Shown in pieces: positions 23,742 through 35,589 of a DNA stretch of 64,000 nt. How positions within the stretch are numbered: position 1 is the stretch's first letter; every line of letters starts with the position of its first letter. The position numbers and the translations under genes are program-made. The stretch spans positions 267,941,315-268,005,314 of the forward strand of contig OY282560.1 of NCBI GenBank assembly GCA_958295665.1. Reading direction: 5' to 3'. The notes beneath the pieces were generated by a model that saw nothing but the letters and a program-made list of their open reading frames with translations, ran no database searches and was not told the DNA's origin. The DNA comes from Tipula vernalis (lineage: Eukaryota; Arthropoda; Insecta; Diptera; Tipulidae).

Positions 23742-24310
23742 GGTAGTTTAGCGACTATTGGAGGGGGGACCAAAGTTGAGTAGATTAATCTACCAGCTCC
23801 GTAACCTTCCAGTAGGATGCGCATCACCTGAGCTGTTCTGGTCTTGTCATTAGGCAGCTGCGTGATGGGTCCAATTGTGTAAGAGGTAACCTGTTCACAA
23901 TTCGCCTCTTCGTGTCAACCACTGGTAACTAAGGCCATTTGGCACATTTTTGGCCATTTGGCACAGGCTAAAGTAAGGCGCTAAAGGAGAAAATCTTGAC
24001 AAAAAAACCGTAATCTAAGGTGGAACAGCATATGGCGATGGATGAATGGCTGATAGGTTAATCAGTTCAAAATATGTGGACTCTGGATACCAGGCACCCT
24101 CCAATTATATTTAGCCTTCCTGTAGTAAAGCTGGGTGACCTAAAGGCGATTTGCAATTCGCAGCAACTCGAAAGAGTAAAATCAAACGGAATACGGGGCA
24201 GGAGTAGGGATATACGGGAGTGGAACAACCCTCTCGAGGTCCTTGGGCTCCAATGCTACCGTCTTTCTAGCGGAACTTCATGCTGTAGTAAACATCTAGG
24301 AGGGAGGCAG
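23742..24310 (+). mobile_element. 0.7 kb retroelement, copy 2 (3'-truncated by AT tract)
   Basis: It begins ggtagtttagcgactattgg, the same 5' end as copies 1 and 3, and keeps the palindrome gtagattaatctac near 23780 that copy 1 lost. The short frame starts at 24074 (MWTLDTRHPPIIFSLPVVKL). At gggaggcag (24302-24310) the match stops and a 320-bp AT microsatellite takes over, so the 3' end and the TAA tail are gone. Confidence 0.75.
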
Positions 24311-24630
<320 letters not shown>

Positions 24631-25099
24631 TCAACTAGTCTAAATGCAAAAAGAGTTGTGACATCACTGCATTATACTTCCTTATACCTACTACACCAAA
24701 TTCTTGCTGTAAAATATAATAATCTACACATTTTCCCTGTTTCATTGATGTATGCAATTGGCAAATACATAATAGAGCTGTAATATGACCCTGAATATGA
24801 TCTACCGCTCTGTCTCGAAAAATCACCAATCTCTATTTTAACTAGTCGATGAAGACCTCTCGTGTCCTGGAATTTCGTTGACAACATGAGACCAAAGTAG
24901 CGCCAGATGGTCGATAAGCTATAACTCGAGCAATTTTTGTTTCTGGTGCTCCATTAGGCTCAACCACAAAGTGGGCTTGTATTGATTTGTTGAAGAAATT
25001 GCGACGGTTCTATAAATTTCCTTCGAGATACCAACTTTCCAATCAATTTTTGGGCCTTGAGTACCCGCGTCGAAGGGTGAGACTTACCAAAAATTACTG
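24631..25099. other. Unassigned stretch between the AT tract and the hAT remnant
   Basis: Two overlapping minus-strand frames (24829-24635 and 24887-24672) have a mixed amino-acid content (for example RLVKIEIGDFSRQSGRS) and may be decayed coding DNA. No family is recognisable. Confidence 0.3.
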
Positions 25100-26136
25100 G
25101 CGCATCTGACGTTGCAGACCACCCAAAGCCTTTTTCTAAAAATCTACTCACTAAGGAAGATCGACTTTTGGCTTTTGAAGTTTGTCGACTTTTGGCTTTT
25201 AAGTTCGGTTTTAAAAGACATCGAGCAGCGTCCTGACAAATGGTTAACAAAAGCTATCCCTACATTACCGAGTATGGGTGCATCGGCCATGGACTTAACT
25301 TGTTCTTTGTTGATATCTTCAAGATTCAGTTTATCAACAGTTTGAAACTTTCAGTCAGTCGTACGGATGGTTTCGGAAATAAAAAAAACTCGCACATTTT
25401 TCATCCTACATTCGATCTTAATTCTTGCTACATCAGGTATGCCCTAAAACGCCTCACTATCGAAGATGAAGTTAAGTCAGTTATGAAGGCATCTACGATC
25501 CCCTATTCGAAATTGTTCACTGTTACCTCCGATTACTAAATGGCCATCTTCTTTTGAGAGTTGATTTTTTGTCTAAAGTGGTGTACTGTTTTGTTAATAT
25601 AAAACAAACTTTTCAACAAAATAAATGTGCCAATTACGAAGAACTTATAAGAATTCTCAAATTTGCTTGAACCAGCTATTCGAGGAAAGAGTCTTTCGGA
25701 ATCAAAGAAACTTGAAGTGATTGAATTTATTTATAATGCAAAATTTCACCCAAAATATAAGGACAAAAATAGAAGGGCAGCAAAATATATGAGTCTTTGG
25801 CGCATTACAATGTTCGAAGTGAACTTTTTTCACGATCGTTTGTGGTTGCAAGTGAGCAGCTCTCTGTTAAAATTTGGTGAGCGGGATTATGTTCTACTTC
25901 ACCTTTAAGTGCGCGGTTGATATTTTGAACATGCGTGCATCGTGAGCTGCAATGGAAATCACATGCAGTACTTATGGTTTTATACACATAGCTCAACACG
26001 TAATCCATTGACTGTTGATCGTACAGGAAAACTAACGTACATTTTGAACAACTTAAACCTGTCGAGATCGAACGTAGGAAGTATGGATAACGAAGATGAA
26101 GTTCTTCCTGCTGAATCAAATACAAATTATTATTAA
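25100..26136 (+). pseudogene. hAT-superfamily transposase remnant
   Basis: A piece at 25240-25310 reads YPYITEYGCIGHGLNLFF, matching the hAT block around the Cys/His 'HCLNL' region. A second piece (25663-25850) starts LEPAIRGKSLSESKKLEVIEFIYNA. The third (25942-26136) has RNPLTVDRTGKLTYILNNL, the hAT C-terminal (dimerisation) signature, where most relatives have KRNRLTT-RAGKLT. The pieces are in different frames with stops between them, so this is a decayed copy. Terminal repeats and an 8-bp target duplication were not found. Confidence 0.65.
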
Positions 26137-26289
26137 TGGATGAAGCCGCATAATCTTATTCGCTTGAAGAAGAGGCTGACTTGGAGAAAAGTAAAAATAA
26201 TTCGCTGAGGATGATAAATGCGTCGGTGGGGCTGAACCATACATTGATTAAAGAGTTTAATTAATCATAATATCATATTTATGTAAAAT

Positions 26290-26830
26290 TTATTATTTAC
26301 TGTAGGCGTTGAAGACGACCTTGCCGTCCTTTGACGTCTACCGATGAACACCACATCAACGAACTCAAGGATTTGGTGCTCAAAAATTGTTGATTGACAA
26401 TTAGAGAACTTGTTGACACCACGAAAATGTTGGGCAGAAAACTCGTGGTTTTTGCAAAATGAAAATGCGCCTCCCACACTGCATTGGTTGTACGTATCTA
26501 TTTAGCCAAAAATTCGACCCATATTGTTTCGCAACTACCCTCCGCCTGATTTAGCTCCGATTGACTTCTGGCTATTCCTGAAACTCAAGAAACCACTCCG
26601 GGGACATGGTTTTGACACGATTGAAGAGATTTATGCCGAGTCGAAGAAGGTTTTGTAGGCCATTCCGGAAATAGACTTTAACAACTGTTTCGACGACTGG
26701 AAAAAAACATTGGCATAAGTGTATTCTATCCGAAGGAGATTACTTTGAATAGGATGAAATATAATTGAAAGAATAATAAGCCGTTTGTGTTTTATTTAAA
26801 AATCTTACTACTTTTGTCCACACGTCAAAA
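26290..26830 (+). pseudogene. mariner transposase, internally deleted
   Basis: The N-terminal helix-turn-helix region (STDEHHINELKDLVLKNC then LTIRELVDTTKMLGRK) runs straight into the C-terminal end: HTALVVRIYLAKNSTHIVSQ, then DLAPIDFWLFLKLKKPLRGH, DTIEEIYAESKKVL and IPEIDFNNCFDDWKK. The whole middle, with the first two catalytic Asp residues, is missing. The DFWLF third-Asp region is present. In-frame stops also occur. The 3' end is near ttttgtccacacgtc (26828). Such internally deleted copies are how mariner MITEs arise. Confidence 0.8.
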
Positions 26831-26882
26831 TATTACTAGTGATTTTTGGTACAAATTGGAATTAAAATATTGAATAAAAAGT

Positions 26883-28818
26883 GTGTTAGCTATTTTACCC
26901 GTGTTACCGGTAACATTACCAAAGTTAAAAATATCGGAAATGAAACCCAGTGAAAAGGGTCATTATGGAAAAGATCTCCGTAGGGTTTCTGCTGGCCTAA
27001 TAAAACAATTCCCTAATTTACATTCCAACTCTAAAATTTGTGCGGCATATCGAAAAAAGGCTTCTAATTTAAATTTAAAAAAAAGGATGAATCTATTCAA
27101 GCCAATTCAAGCGATTGTCATGATTCGTATAATGATGATTCTTGTAGATCCAATGATGAAGGAAACCTTGATTCTACAGCGTCACCGAAATCGGAAGTTC
27201 GATCCCAAAGAGAAATTGATCTAGAGGAAATGTTAGATGGACTTAAAACTAAATTTTCAAGTTTGGACACGAACGATCCTCTAAGAGTCAGTATTCTTAC
27301 TATTGCTCCAACTTCATGGAGCACGAGAAATATTGCTAAGGAGTTTAATGCTTCAAGATATTTGGTTGGAAAGTCTAAAAGGCTGAAGTCGATTAATGGG
27401 GTTTTAAGCGAAACTGTTGCGAAAGCGGATCATAGTTTACCCCAGGAATCTCTGAAAAATATGGAAGAATTTTACAATAACGGTATGTACAGTCGAATCA
27501 TGCCATCAAAGAAAGACGTTGTTTCCGTAAAAAATAAAGATTGCACAAGAGAAGAAAAACGTAAACGTATATTATTATTGAATATGAAAGAACTCTATTC
27601 TTGTTTTAAAGAGACTGACCCGAAAATATAAATTTCTTTTAGTAAATTTGCATTTCTAAGACCAAAATATTGTATTCTTCCCGGAGCATCTGGAACGCAT
27701 TCGGTATGCCTATGTACTATTCATCAAAATATGAAACTTATGTTAGATGCAATAAGCCTGAAGCAATTGACTCAAAATACAAGTACTCCTCTTTCTAATT
27801 ATAAAGACTGCTTAGAAAAAATGATTTGTTCTAATCTCCCATTGTTACATCGACAAGTGTAATAAATGTCCAGGAACTATGGAAGTTATATCTCTAATAC
27901 GTGAACAATTAGAAGATTCTTCTATTTCTGATATAAAATATTTATCGTGGACTGCAACTGAAAGAACAACATTAACCGAACAGACATCGAGTGTTGAAGA
28001 TTATTTATTTGATCTAGAGAATAAGCTAAATACTCTGAAAGTTCATTCTTACATAGTAAAGCAGTAGACTCAGTTTATAAATGAATAAAAAAGAAAATCT
28101 TAGCCCACATGAATTACTTGTAATGTTTGATTTCTCAGAAAATTATGCTTATGTGTGTCAGGATGCTTCCCAGGCTTTCCATTTCAACAATAACCAATGT
28201 ACAGTGGTACCTGTGATATTGTATTACAAAGAAAATGATGAACTTGAACATCAGAGTATGATTTTTTTGTCTGATAGACTGAAACATGACACTGCAGCTG
28301 TATATTCTATTCAAACACTACTGATACCAGAAATTAAAAAAAAGTTTAAAAGAATTCAAAAAATTTATTATTGTACTGACGGCGCTAAACAACATTTTAA
28401 AAATAAATTTCAAATAAACAATTTGATTAATCATAAAAATGATTTTAATATTGAAGCAGAATGGCATTACACAGCAACTGCACATGGTAAAAGCACGTAT
28501 GATGGAATAGGTGCTACTTTCAAAAGGTCAGCCTACAAGGCAAGCCTTACGGCAAAACCGTCTGAGGCAATATTATCTCCCCAAGCACTATTCAACTGGG
28601 CAAAAAAACATTTCGATAATATTAATATTTTATACTTTGATAAAGTATTTCATGACAAAATGAGGCGAAAATTGAATCGAAGATATCTTAATTGCAAGAG
28701 TGTTCCTGAGATTTCGAAAAACCACGGTGTACAGAAAAATGGAATAGTTTTGATTAAAAAATTTTCTAATGATACGAAAGAAAATGCAAATCACTGGTCA
28801 CCAGAATCAAAGAAGTAA
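26883..28818 (+). pseudogene. Unnamed repeat-like gene family with DFSENY/TDGAKQHFKN/HGKSTYDGIG motifs
   Basis: I cannot name this family. I recall similar uncharacterised multi-copy proteins from aphid and cnidarian genomes; this is from memory. Open pieces: 26883-27224, 27230-27631 (ILTIAPTSWSTRNIAKEF, FYNNGMYSRIMPSKKDVVSV, LLLNMKELYSCFKETDP), a linking frame to about 27860 (PGASGTHSVC), 27879-28067 and the best part, 28081-28818 (245 codons). In the last, FDFSENYAYVCQDASQAFH (residues 17-35), IYYCTDGAKQHFKNKFQ (about 97-113) and HYTATAHGKSTYDGIGATFKR (about 129-149) hold three well-spaced Asp residues. That would suit an RNase-H-like transposase, but it is inference. Frameshifts separate the pieces. 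Confidence 0.5.
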
Positions 28819-28898
28819 TTCATTGTAAAGTTTTATTAAAATTTAAAAACACAAAAACAATCACACTACAGACAGATGGACAGAAAGACGAAATTGAC

Positions 28899-29162
28899 AT
28901 ATGAGCTGTTATTTTTGAAAGTGGTATAAGTCCATATTTTGTGAAACGAGAAAATGAAAGAATAGAGAAACAATAAATGCAAAAATATACGGAATTTTGA
29001 ATTTTCTTATGTTTTGCAAAAGTATTAGAGATGTATTTGTTTTTATTTTGGCTATAAATTTCTTACCGTTAGAAAGATTATACTGTCATTTGTCTATTGT
29101 TATCATTAACTAATTTTTTTGAAAAATGGACTTATACCACTTTCAAAAATAACAGCTCATAT
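28899..29162. repeat. 264-bp element with perfect 36-bp terminal inverted repeats
   Basis: Bases 28899-28934 (starting atatgagctgttatttttga) are the exact reverse complement of 29127-29162. The interior is AT-rich and non-coding. The perfect arms contrast with the decayed gene just upstream. It could be a young MITE, or the 3' terminal structure of the unnamed element at 26.9-28.8 kb. No target duplication is obvious (flanks attgac and ataagc). Confidence 0.75.
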
Positions 29163-29566
29163 ATAAGCTACACCGAAATTAGTAAATGGAGAAATCTAAG
29201 AATAATCGATATTCCAATAATCTGTCTACAATTAACGTCATTTTAAATTTTGTTGAGGGACTATTTCGGTCTAGAATTTTCAAAAAAAAAAAATTGTTCT
29301 TATCTTTTCTGACTCCTTATAGTTTTATAAATCATCTCCCGAAATAATTTCGAGAAATTCGAATTTTAAGGCGGTTAATTTGAATAAATTCGATGATAAA
29401 TAAGTAATGTCCGCCATGTTGCATCTGCCATTTTGAATTTAAATTCTGATATCGGATTCTTGTTCAGCGACCCCCAAAATATTTTTAGTGAGTAATTTGG
29501 TCAACATTATTGAGAAATTATATGAAATTATTGCGAAATACCTCACTTTACAGAGAGCGAGATACC
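29163..29566. other. AT-rich stretch, no gene
   Basis: It joins the 264-bp inverted repeat to the dispersed repeat at 29567. Part of it may belong to the element ending there, because weak similarity to 1600-1650 continues (agtgaggtat). Confidence 0.35.
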
Positions 29567-29651
29567 TGACGAATTTTTTCGTGTGCTCAAAAAATTTGTT
29601 TCCCCAAAATTGAAATGGGCAGAGGGGGTGGCCGATTTGAAAAGGAATTCC

Positions 29652-29657
<6 letters not shown>
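29567..29657 (-). repeat. Dispersed repeat, copy 2 (partner at 1462-1553)
   Basis: Reverse complement of the 92-base repeat at 1462-1553. It ends against a TA tract (29654-29720), as does the other copy on its equivalent side (tatatggga), so the TA tract may mark the element terminus. Confidence 0.55.
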
Positions 29658-29723
<66 letters not shown>

Positions 29724-29745
29724 TTATTTATTTATTTATTTAAAT
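29654..29745. repeat. (TA)n microsatellite joined to a (TTTA)n LINE tail
   Basis: About 65 bases of TA repeat are followed by six TTTA units (29720-29743). The TTTA run is the minus-strand (TAAA)n tail of LINE D. Confidence 0.85.
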
Positions 29746-30480
29746 CTATTCTACAGTTAAAAACTTAATGAATAGTAAAAAAAGAATTATTATAGATTAA
29801 AAAAAAATAAAAGGAATACTAACAATACGGAACATGAAAAAACGAAAACTTTAAAAACGTAAAATGAGATTAAAAATTGCAATTTCTGATTGCCTTACGA
29901 AAATACACTCTGGATCTCTCAAAATTAAATAAATGGTAAAACTCATTAAAAATTCTAGCCATTGACTTGGTTGGCTCATTGGAACCATAATTCGTTCTAT
30001 GAAAGTCAACAAACAAAAATTCCCTTGGACGCAAGCTTCTGGTAGGTACATAAATGCTCCAAGCAGAAATAAGTTCAGGACACTTGATGCGGCCACTAAG
30101 GGAATCACTAACAAACAAGGCAGATGCAATTTTTCGGCGTTTAACCAACGTATCAATATGAAGGCACTCACACCGAATCACATACGATGGGAGACTTCGC
30201 ACCTGTTCCCACATAGGGAGATGACGATCAGATAAATGACCAAGCTTCCTGGCCATATAGATAGTAAAACGTTTCTGAATAGATTCCAATCTTGCAATAT
30301 GCACATCCTGATGAGGATACCAAACCACTACAGCATATTCAAGGTGAGATCTTACTAAAGAAGTATATAGACTAACACACGAAAATGCATCCATAAAATC
30401 CTTTGTCATTCTAAAAATAAAACCTAACATAGAATTGGCCTTTAATATTATTTTATCAATGTGTAAAGCAAATATATAAG
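29722..30480 (-). mobile_element. LINE D: 5'-truncated non-LTR retrotransposon
   Basis: It contains only the C-terminal part of ORF2 (30430-29870, 186 codons) with LGFIFRMTKDF, LYTSLVRSHLEYAVVVWYP and QKRFTIYMARKLG, the standard block after RT in CR1/Jockey-group LINEs. In-frame codons extend to about 30470. The 3' untranslated part ends in (TAAA)n. It resembles LINE C's C-terminus (NSLLGFVCR; QKQLILYLLHK), so the two belong to one lineage. 5' truncation is normal for LINE insertion. Confidence 0.75.
29870..30430 (-). CDS. LINE D ORF2 C-terminal domain, open fragment
   Basis: 186 codons without a stop, from MLGFIFRM to RNCNF. The RT catalytic part is absent because of the 5' truncation, so this cannot be active. 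The unbroken frame suggests it inserted later than LINE C. Confidence 0.65.
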   Translation of the reverse strand: MLGFIFRMTKDFMDAFSCVSLYTSLVRSHLEYAVVVWYPHQDVHIARLESIQKRFTIYMARKLGHLSDRHLPMWEQVRSLPSYVIRCECLHIDTLVKRRKIASALFVSDSLSGRIKCPELISAWSIYVPTRSLRPREFLFVDFHRTNYGSNEPTKSMARIFNEFYHLFNFERSRVYFRKAIRNCNF

Positions 30481-31974
30481 GTTAAATATGGTTAATAATA
30501 ATAAATGATTCCAAGCCCGTCCTTCTATGCAATAAACTTGTTGAAGTACCGCCACGAAAAATGAACGTTTATACAGACAACCATGCTGCCTTGCTAACCA
30601 TATTTTACTTAACTATATTTTTGGCTAAATAAAGTTATTGATGACAATTGATAGCTAACAATAAATTTTATCATTAGAATTAAAAATAATAATAAAAACG
30701 CGAGAAACACGTAATAAAGAAAATAATTTTCATTTTTACTTCAAAATACACTAATTTCACAACGTTAACATCGATTCAAACCAGATTTTCTGTAGTTATT
30801 TAAAACATGTTTAGTACGGCATCATATACAAGTCGATTTCTCCTTTTTAAGATCAGAAAACATCAATTTATAATTTATTTTCAAGCACTTTTAATATACT
30901 CTAACAACACTGTAAAAGCTCAAAATCGAAATGAAGACGAACGCGATTATTAGACAAAAAACACAGCGACGCCGACGACCACGATTAGAAGACAAGCAAG
31001 ACGCGAAGATGCAGGAAATCTTTACGATTTTAACACAATAGCAAAGAGAATAAACATCTATTGTCAAAGAGGATAAACGATGTTTATTCTCTTTGACAAT
31101 AGATTCAATAGTTCAATTAAAATTTTAATGCTGCTAACGAAAATATTTATTAACTTCCAATCAGCTTCATTGAATTCATTAAATAATTTATAAAATTCAA
31201 CAAATAGTTTAAATATTAATTAAAATCTTAATATTTGATTAATTTTTCCTTTAATGCCATTAAAAAATTTATGTAGTTTATAATTTTATTTATTATGTGT
31301 ATCAAGCTTAAGCAGGTGCATTTTTTTATAAAATTTTGCAAGAGTATTTAACATATAGCATTTTTGGCGAATTTTTATTTTATTTTAAATGAAATTTGTA
31401 CTGACTGGAGAATGAAATATTTATTTCATTTACATATGTATATGGGTTACAGGTTTAATCCGTGGATTTTGAATATTTAAACTAATCCGGGATTTATATT
31501 CATTAAAATGTCTTGCTTTTATAAAATTAGAGATTGCCGATTGAAATGGAATTTTATATAAAATGACGTTCAATTATTCAAACAATAACTTTCCACTTGT
31601 AACAAATTTTCTTGGCCTACATAATAGTCGCTATTATCTAAATAAGAAGTGAGAAAGCGAATGCCTACTGCAAGATTTCAGTTTTCCTTTCTTGCAATCA
31701 CAAAAGGAAATAGATCATATTTCTGAAACATAGGCTACTAGAATGAAAACAGTCTGGCCTCGTTGAATTGTGACTGCAAAATACGGAAGCAACCAGAGTT
31801 AACACGATAAAAGAGGAGAGACAAGTAGGATGCTAAGACGAATTCATGAGAAGCAAATAAAAAAACAGACTCAAGCAATACGTTATACATATTAGAGTGT
31901 TGTGGTAATTTGCTTGTAATCCCGTAGCTTCTCGATTCGCTTCGCTTTTCGCGTTTGTTCTGGTCGTTATTAGT
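30481..31974. other. AT-rich stretch with a short hairpin and a basic micro-frame
   Basis: A 17-base perfect stem (caaagagaataaacatc 31042-31058; complement 31079-31095) with a 20-base loop lies next to a 36-codon frame at 30932-31042 rich in Arg (QKTQRRRRPRLEDKQD) and ending FTILTQ. The frame looks like a shred of a gag or ORF1 gene. Nothing else is recognisable. Confidence 0.35.
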
Positions 31975-32077
31975 TTGCCATTACGTTAAAGGTCGTACTT
32001 ATGCGGATATTGCAGAAATGTTGAATATAGCAAAAAATACAGTTGTCGATATCGTTCAAATCGCTGCCTATGAATAA
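31975..32077 (+). pseudogene. Tc1-like transposase N-terminal HTH fragment
   Basis: About 32 codons read HYVKGRTYADIAEMLNIAKN then TVVDIVQIAAYE and a stop. This matches the paired-like helix-turn-helix of Tc1-type transposases. No catalytic domain follows; a G run at 32108-32118 comes soon after. Confidence 0.5.
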
Positions 32078-32782
32078 AAGATTTATTTAGGGAATAATAA
32101 CAAGGGAGAGGGGGGGGGGGAGGAATAAGTACAAGTTCGTAATCAGGTTAAAACCTCATTCCAATTCTGACTCTGAATTTCGGTCAATAGTACCATAATC
32201 ACCAGACAATTTATTTGGAAATTTTATAAAAATATCATTTTGGATGAATGAACGAAGTTTTTATATAATTTATCAAATGTGTTCTACACGCAATAAAGTG
32301 TTAATGTACAATCACGACTGAATAACAGCAATCTTAAGACAATTAAATAGTTTATCGATTCAATGAGTTATTCTTTCCGAAAATCATTTAAATAAGTATA
32401 TTTAATCCAGTAATCATTTCTTAGGTGGAATAAACTGGTTTTTAGGTACTAGTTTTTTTCTTATTAGCCTAATTTATAAAGTTGTTAAAACGTTATTATT
32501 TACTTGCGTAGTTATTAATTTATAATCGTGTTTATTTTAGAATTAATGTGACCAGTTAATAAATTCATTGGTTGAAAGAATTTTTCTTCCGAAAAATTTA
32601 ATGAGAGAGATTCATTGAATTATTTCTTTCAGTGTACATTCTTTTGTAATGTTTCCGATGTCAACAATCTCACTAAACTTCAGTTTACGAGAGATAGATT
32701 TTTTTAATCATTTCTGGTGTTGTCACCCTTTTTGGGTTGATCATCTTGTGCGACTAAGTATAAATTCACCTCTCATAGACCA
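32078..32782. other. AT-rich spacer, nothing recognised
   Basis: It contains the G-rich tract gaggggggggggagg near 32110 and otherwise low-complexity A/T DNA. Confidence 0.5.
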
Positions 32783-33075
32783 TTGCACTATTCGTTCGTA
32801 ATTTCAAACAATGATTTCGCGATTGTACAAAACACGCTATACATAATGTGTGTCATGTATGTCATCTTTGCCGTTTTATGGAGTCAAATATCAATCGCAA
32901 CTCTTCTATCGAATGTCATGAGCCATGTTTTGTATTCATTCGTCAAAGTTAAACTCTCACACCCATACATGACAACGGGACTTAACAACACCCTGTACAA
33001 CTTCAACTTTTATTTGCAAGATATTTGGACTCTGACGACATGGTCACGACTCATTGATTTTGAGACCAACGGACA
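32783..33075 (-). pseudogene. RTE-type LINE ORF2 C-terminal fragment
   Basis: The minus strand reads KLKLYRVLLSPVVMYGCESL, TLTNEYKTWLMTFDRRV and a short tail with one stop. RTE/craniofacial-protein-2-like LINEs carry 'KLY..LIRPV..YG.E.W.L......L..FE.R.LR' at this place. The open frame on the plus strand here is its shadow. It is short and decayed, with no 3' repeat tail seen. Confidence 0.6.
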
Positions 33076-34484
33076 CTGAAAATAGTACCAGCGGTGAGAA
33101 AAAATTTATGTTACCAAAAACGATCTTAGAACAACAATATGTTAAAAATTACAATAACCTATACAATTTCTTGAAAATACCCAAATCCATTTATAAAACC
33201 CAATTCCAAGACAATGACAAATAAAATATGAAATTGGATCACCCCAAAATAAACATCATGCTGATTGTTCTTGAATTAACCCTTTAATTGCAAAACAAAA
33301 AATAAATATAAAATTGTTTACCCAAAGGGTTTCCCAAATCTAATTGACCATCTGGCATATGTCAACCCGCCAAAACTAAATTCAACTTTCACACAGCACT
33401 TTAGAAACCATAATCAGTTGAAAATTTATAAAACTCTTTAGGTGTCCCTCATAATAATTCGTAATACACACACAATACACATTTTTTTTTAAATTTAATT
33501 TATTTGTAAAGTATATAAATTGAAATACTACATGTTTTAAATTTAAAGCGCCGAGAAACGAGTACACACGTTTTTGTGTCATAAACGTTTAGTTCCGTCG
33601 CTTGATTTATTTTTTAAAATTTAGACCTTGGAACAAAATTTTTTTTGTTTATGATGTCGTTTTTAAACCTATTATTTTCGAATGAGTAACGCGCACATAC
33701 ATATGTGTACAAATTGTAACGTCGAAAATTCCAGGTATGCATGTAAGGAAATTCGAGGGTAACAGCTCGATTTGCTCGAAAACAAAAATTCTTAACTTTT
33801 AATAATTGCAACTTTTTTTTTTTTGTTTGCGTTCAATAATTGCAACAAATTTTTCTAGTTTAGAAACCGCTATTATTTGTCTATAATTCCACATGATATT
33901 TACGAAATTACCGCTATATTATCTTTTGAACTAATTCGTGTCATCTCCTTTTATTAATATGTATGATCCATAAAGGCTGTCTCATGAAAATTAAAAAGTT
34001 GAAAATGTGTGATCTCACGAGCTCAAAACAGTGGTGCTATATTTTTTGACATCTGTGTAATTTGTTTTTATTTGTGATTCATTTTTTCGATTTTTTTTTT
34101 GTGTTGTAACAAAATGGCAGAATTACTGTCAGTATATATACTGTCCTTAAACAATTATTTGTACTTAACAAATTTTTAATGCAACGTAACACAAACAACT
34201 TTAAAAATTAATAAATAATAAACTTTTTAAAAATATTAATTTTAATTTAATTAACGTAATTACGTTCAAAAACATCGTTTACGTTGCAATCAAAACATTT
34301 TTCAAATTTTAATTCTAGGCAAAATTACAGTTAATTTAGTTTATAGCCAAATAATTTAAACACATGCTCTGTGCAATATGTCAAAAGAAAATAGTAAACG
34401 TCTTGATCCATGCAAACATGTCGGCCCGACATTCTAAACCGACATTGTTTTGAAAAAAAGTTTAGCCCTATAATGCCGAAAAAC
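33076..34484. other. AT-rich spacer, nothing recognised
   Basis: Short frames on both strands have chance composition. Homopolymer T runs occur at 33484 and 33810. No transposon end or gene is visible. Confidence 0.5.
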
Positions 34485-34684
34485 ATTTCTGTGGATTTAT
34501 GAAAGCATTATAATATTAAAAAAAAATTATTAAAATTATAAAAAATTTCATTAAAAAAATGCGTTTTTATCTTTTATCGGTTGACACGTTCAAAATCATT
34601 CGACATAACATAAAAATGAATTTTCTTTATTGAAAATTTTGTATCTTTAAAAATCATAATGACTTTCATAAATCCACAGAAAAT
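34485..34684. repeat. 200-bp MITE-like inverted repeat
   Basis: The left arm catttctgtggatttatgaa...gcattat (34484-34510) is complementary to ataatgactttcataaatcc...agaaaat (34656-34684) over about 26 bases with one or two gaps. The centre is AT-rich. Confidence 0.55.
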
Positions 34685-34939
34685 TTTAAAATTACTAAAC
34701 AAACAAGATTGGAGTAAAAATTATAATTTTGATAATTGAAACTATGAAAAATATCAAAACACTATTTAATTAATGAAAAAATTGAGAAGTCAAAAAACCA
34801 CTTACTATCCAAGACATAAACCTATATATAATAAAAGCCAGCGGATGTAGTGTGCAAATGAGATTACTCTACTTTTGAGAAATATCTCATTTGCAGTTCT
34901 ACATTTTAAAATAACTTAATATATAAATTTCTTAATTTT

Positions 34940-35430
34940 ACGTGGATAACCACATGTTTCCGGTAAATTGCTCCTAAGCAATTTGGGAAAATTCCATTTG
35001 TCGTAGAAATCGGTTGCAATGGATCTCCACGTATCAACTGTGGGCTGAGGGAAGCACGTCGGTTTTAACTGCTTCCACAATATTTGGCACGTCTGCCTTA
35101 TGATTATCGAAGTTGTCGAGGACCCAATTCAGTATTCATAACGCCCAATGGGCATCATGCTGTCTCCACTAGCCAAATATCTACAAAGCTCATATCGCTT
35201 CCCTTAGAGTGAGAGACAACATCATAGGATCAATAAATGGTCCTACTATCGAAAATAATTCGTCGAAAACTGCTGGCGGCATGCAATAAAAGTTAAAAAA
35301 ATTTTACTTCATCCGTCAACCTCATCTCACTGACAAGATTATGAAAGTAACCTTGTTGTGTTCGATGCCGATTAATAGGATTTACAGCAAAACGGCGTCG
35401 ACGCCGGGATCACTTCTGCTCGTGTGCTAC
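34940..35430 (-). pseudogene. Harbinger 3a transposase, N-terminal half
   Basis: On the minus strand: RRRRRFAVNPINRHRTQQGY, FHNLVSEMRLTDEVKFF, then MPPAVFDELFSIVGPFID, and further CFPQPTVDTWRSIATDFYDKW followed by LGAIYRKHVVIHV, where most Harbingers have IGAIDGKH. The first catalytic Asp is therefore changed to Tyr. Several frames are needed. It faces the 3b half head-to-head. Confidence 0.7.
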
Positions 35431-35589
35431 ATAGGCCGATACCACAGTCTGAGTGGCAATAATGTCGTTCGACAATACCGCCAAAATACGTTTCCTCTAT
35501 GCAAGGTCAGTTGATGTTGTCTTAAAAAAGACAGTTGTTGTTGTCTTGCTAAATACAATTGTTGTTGTCTTGATAATTAGTATTAGCGA

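Noticed and set aside
32783..33079. Membrane-like 98-codon frame on the plus strand
   Set aside because: It is the shadow of an RTE-type LINE fragment on the minus strand.
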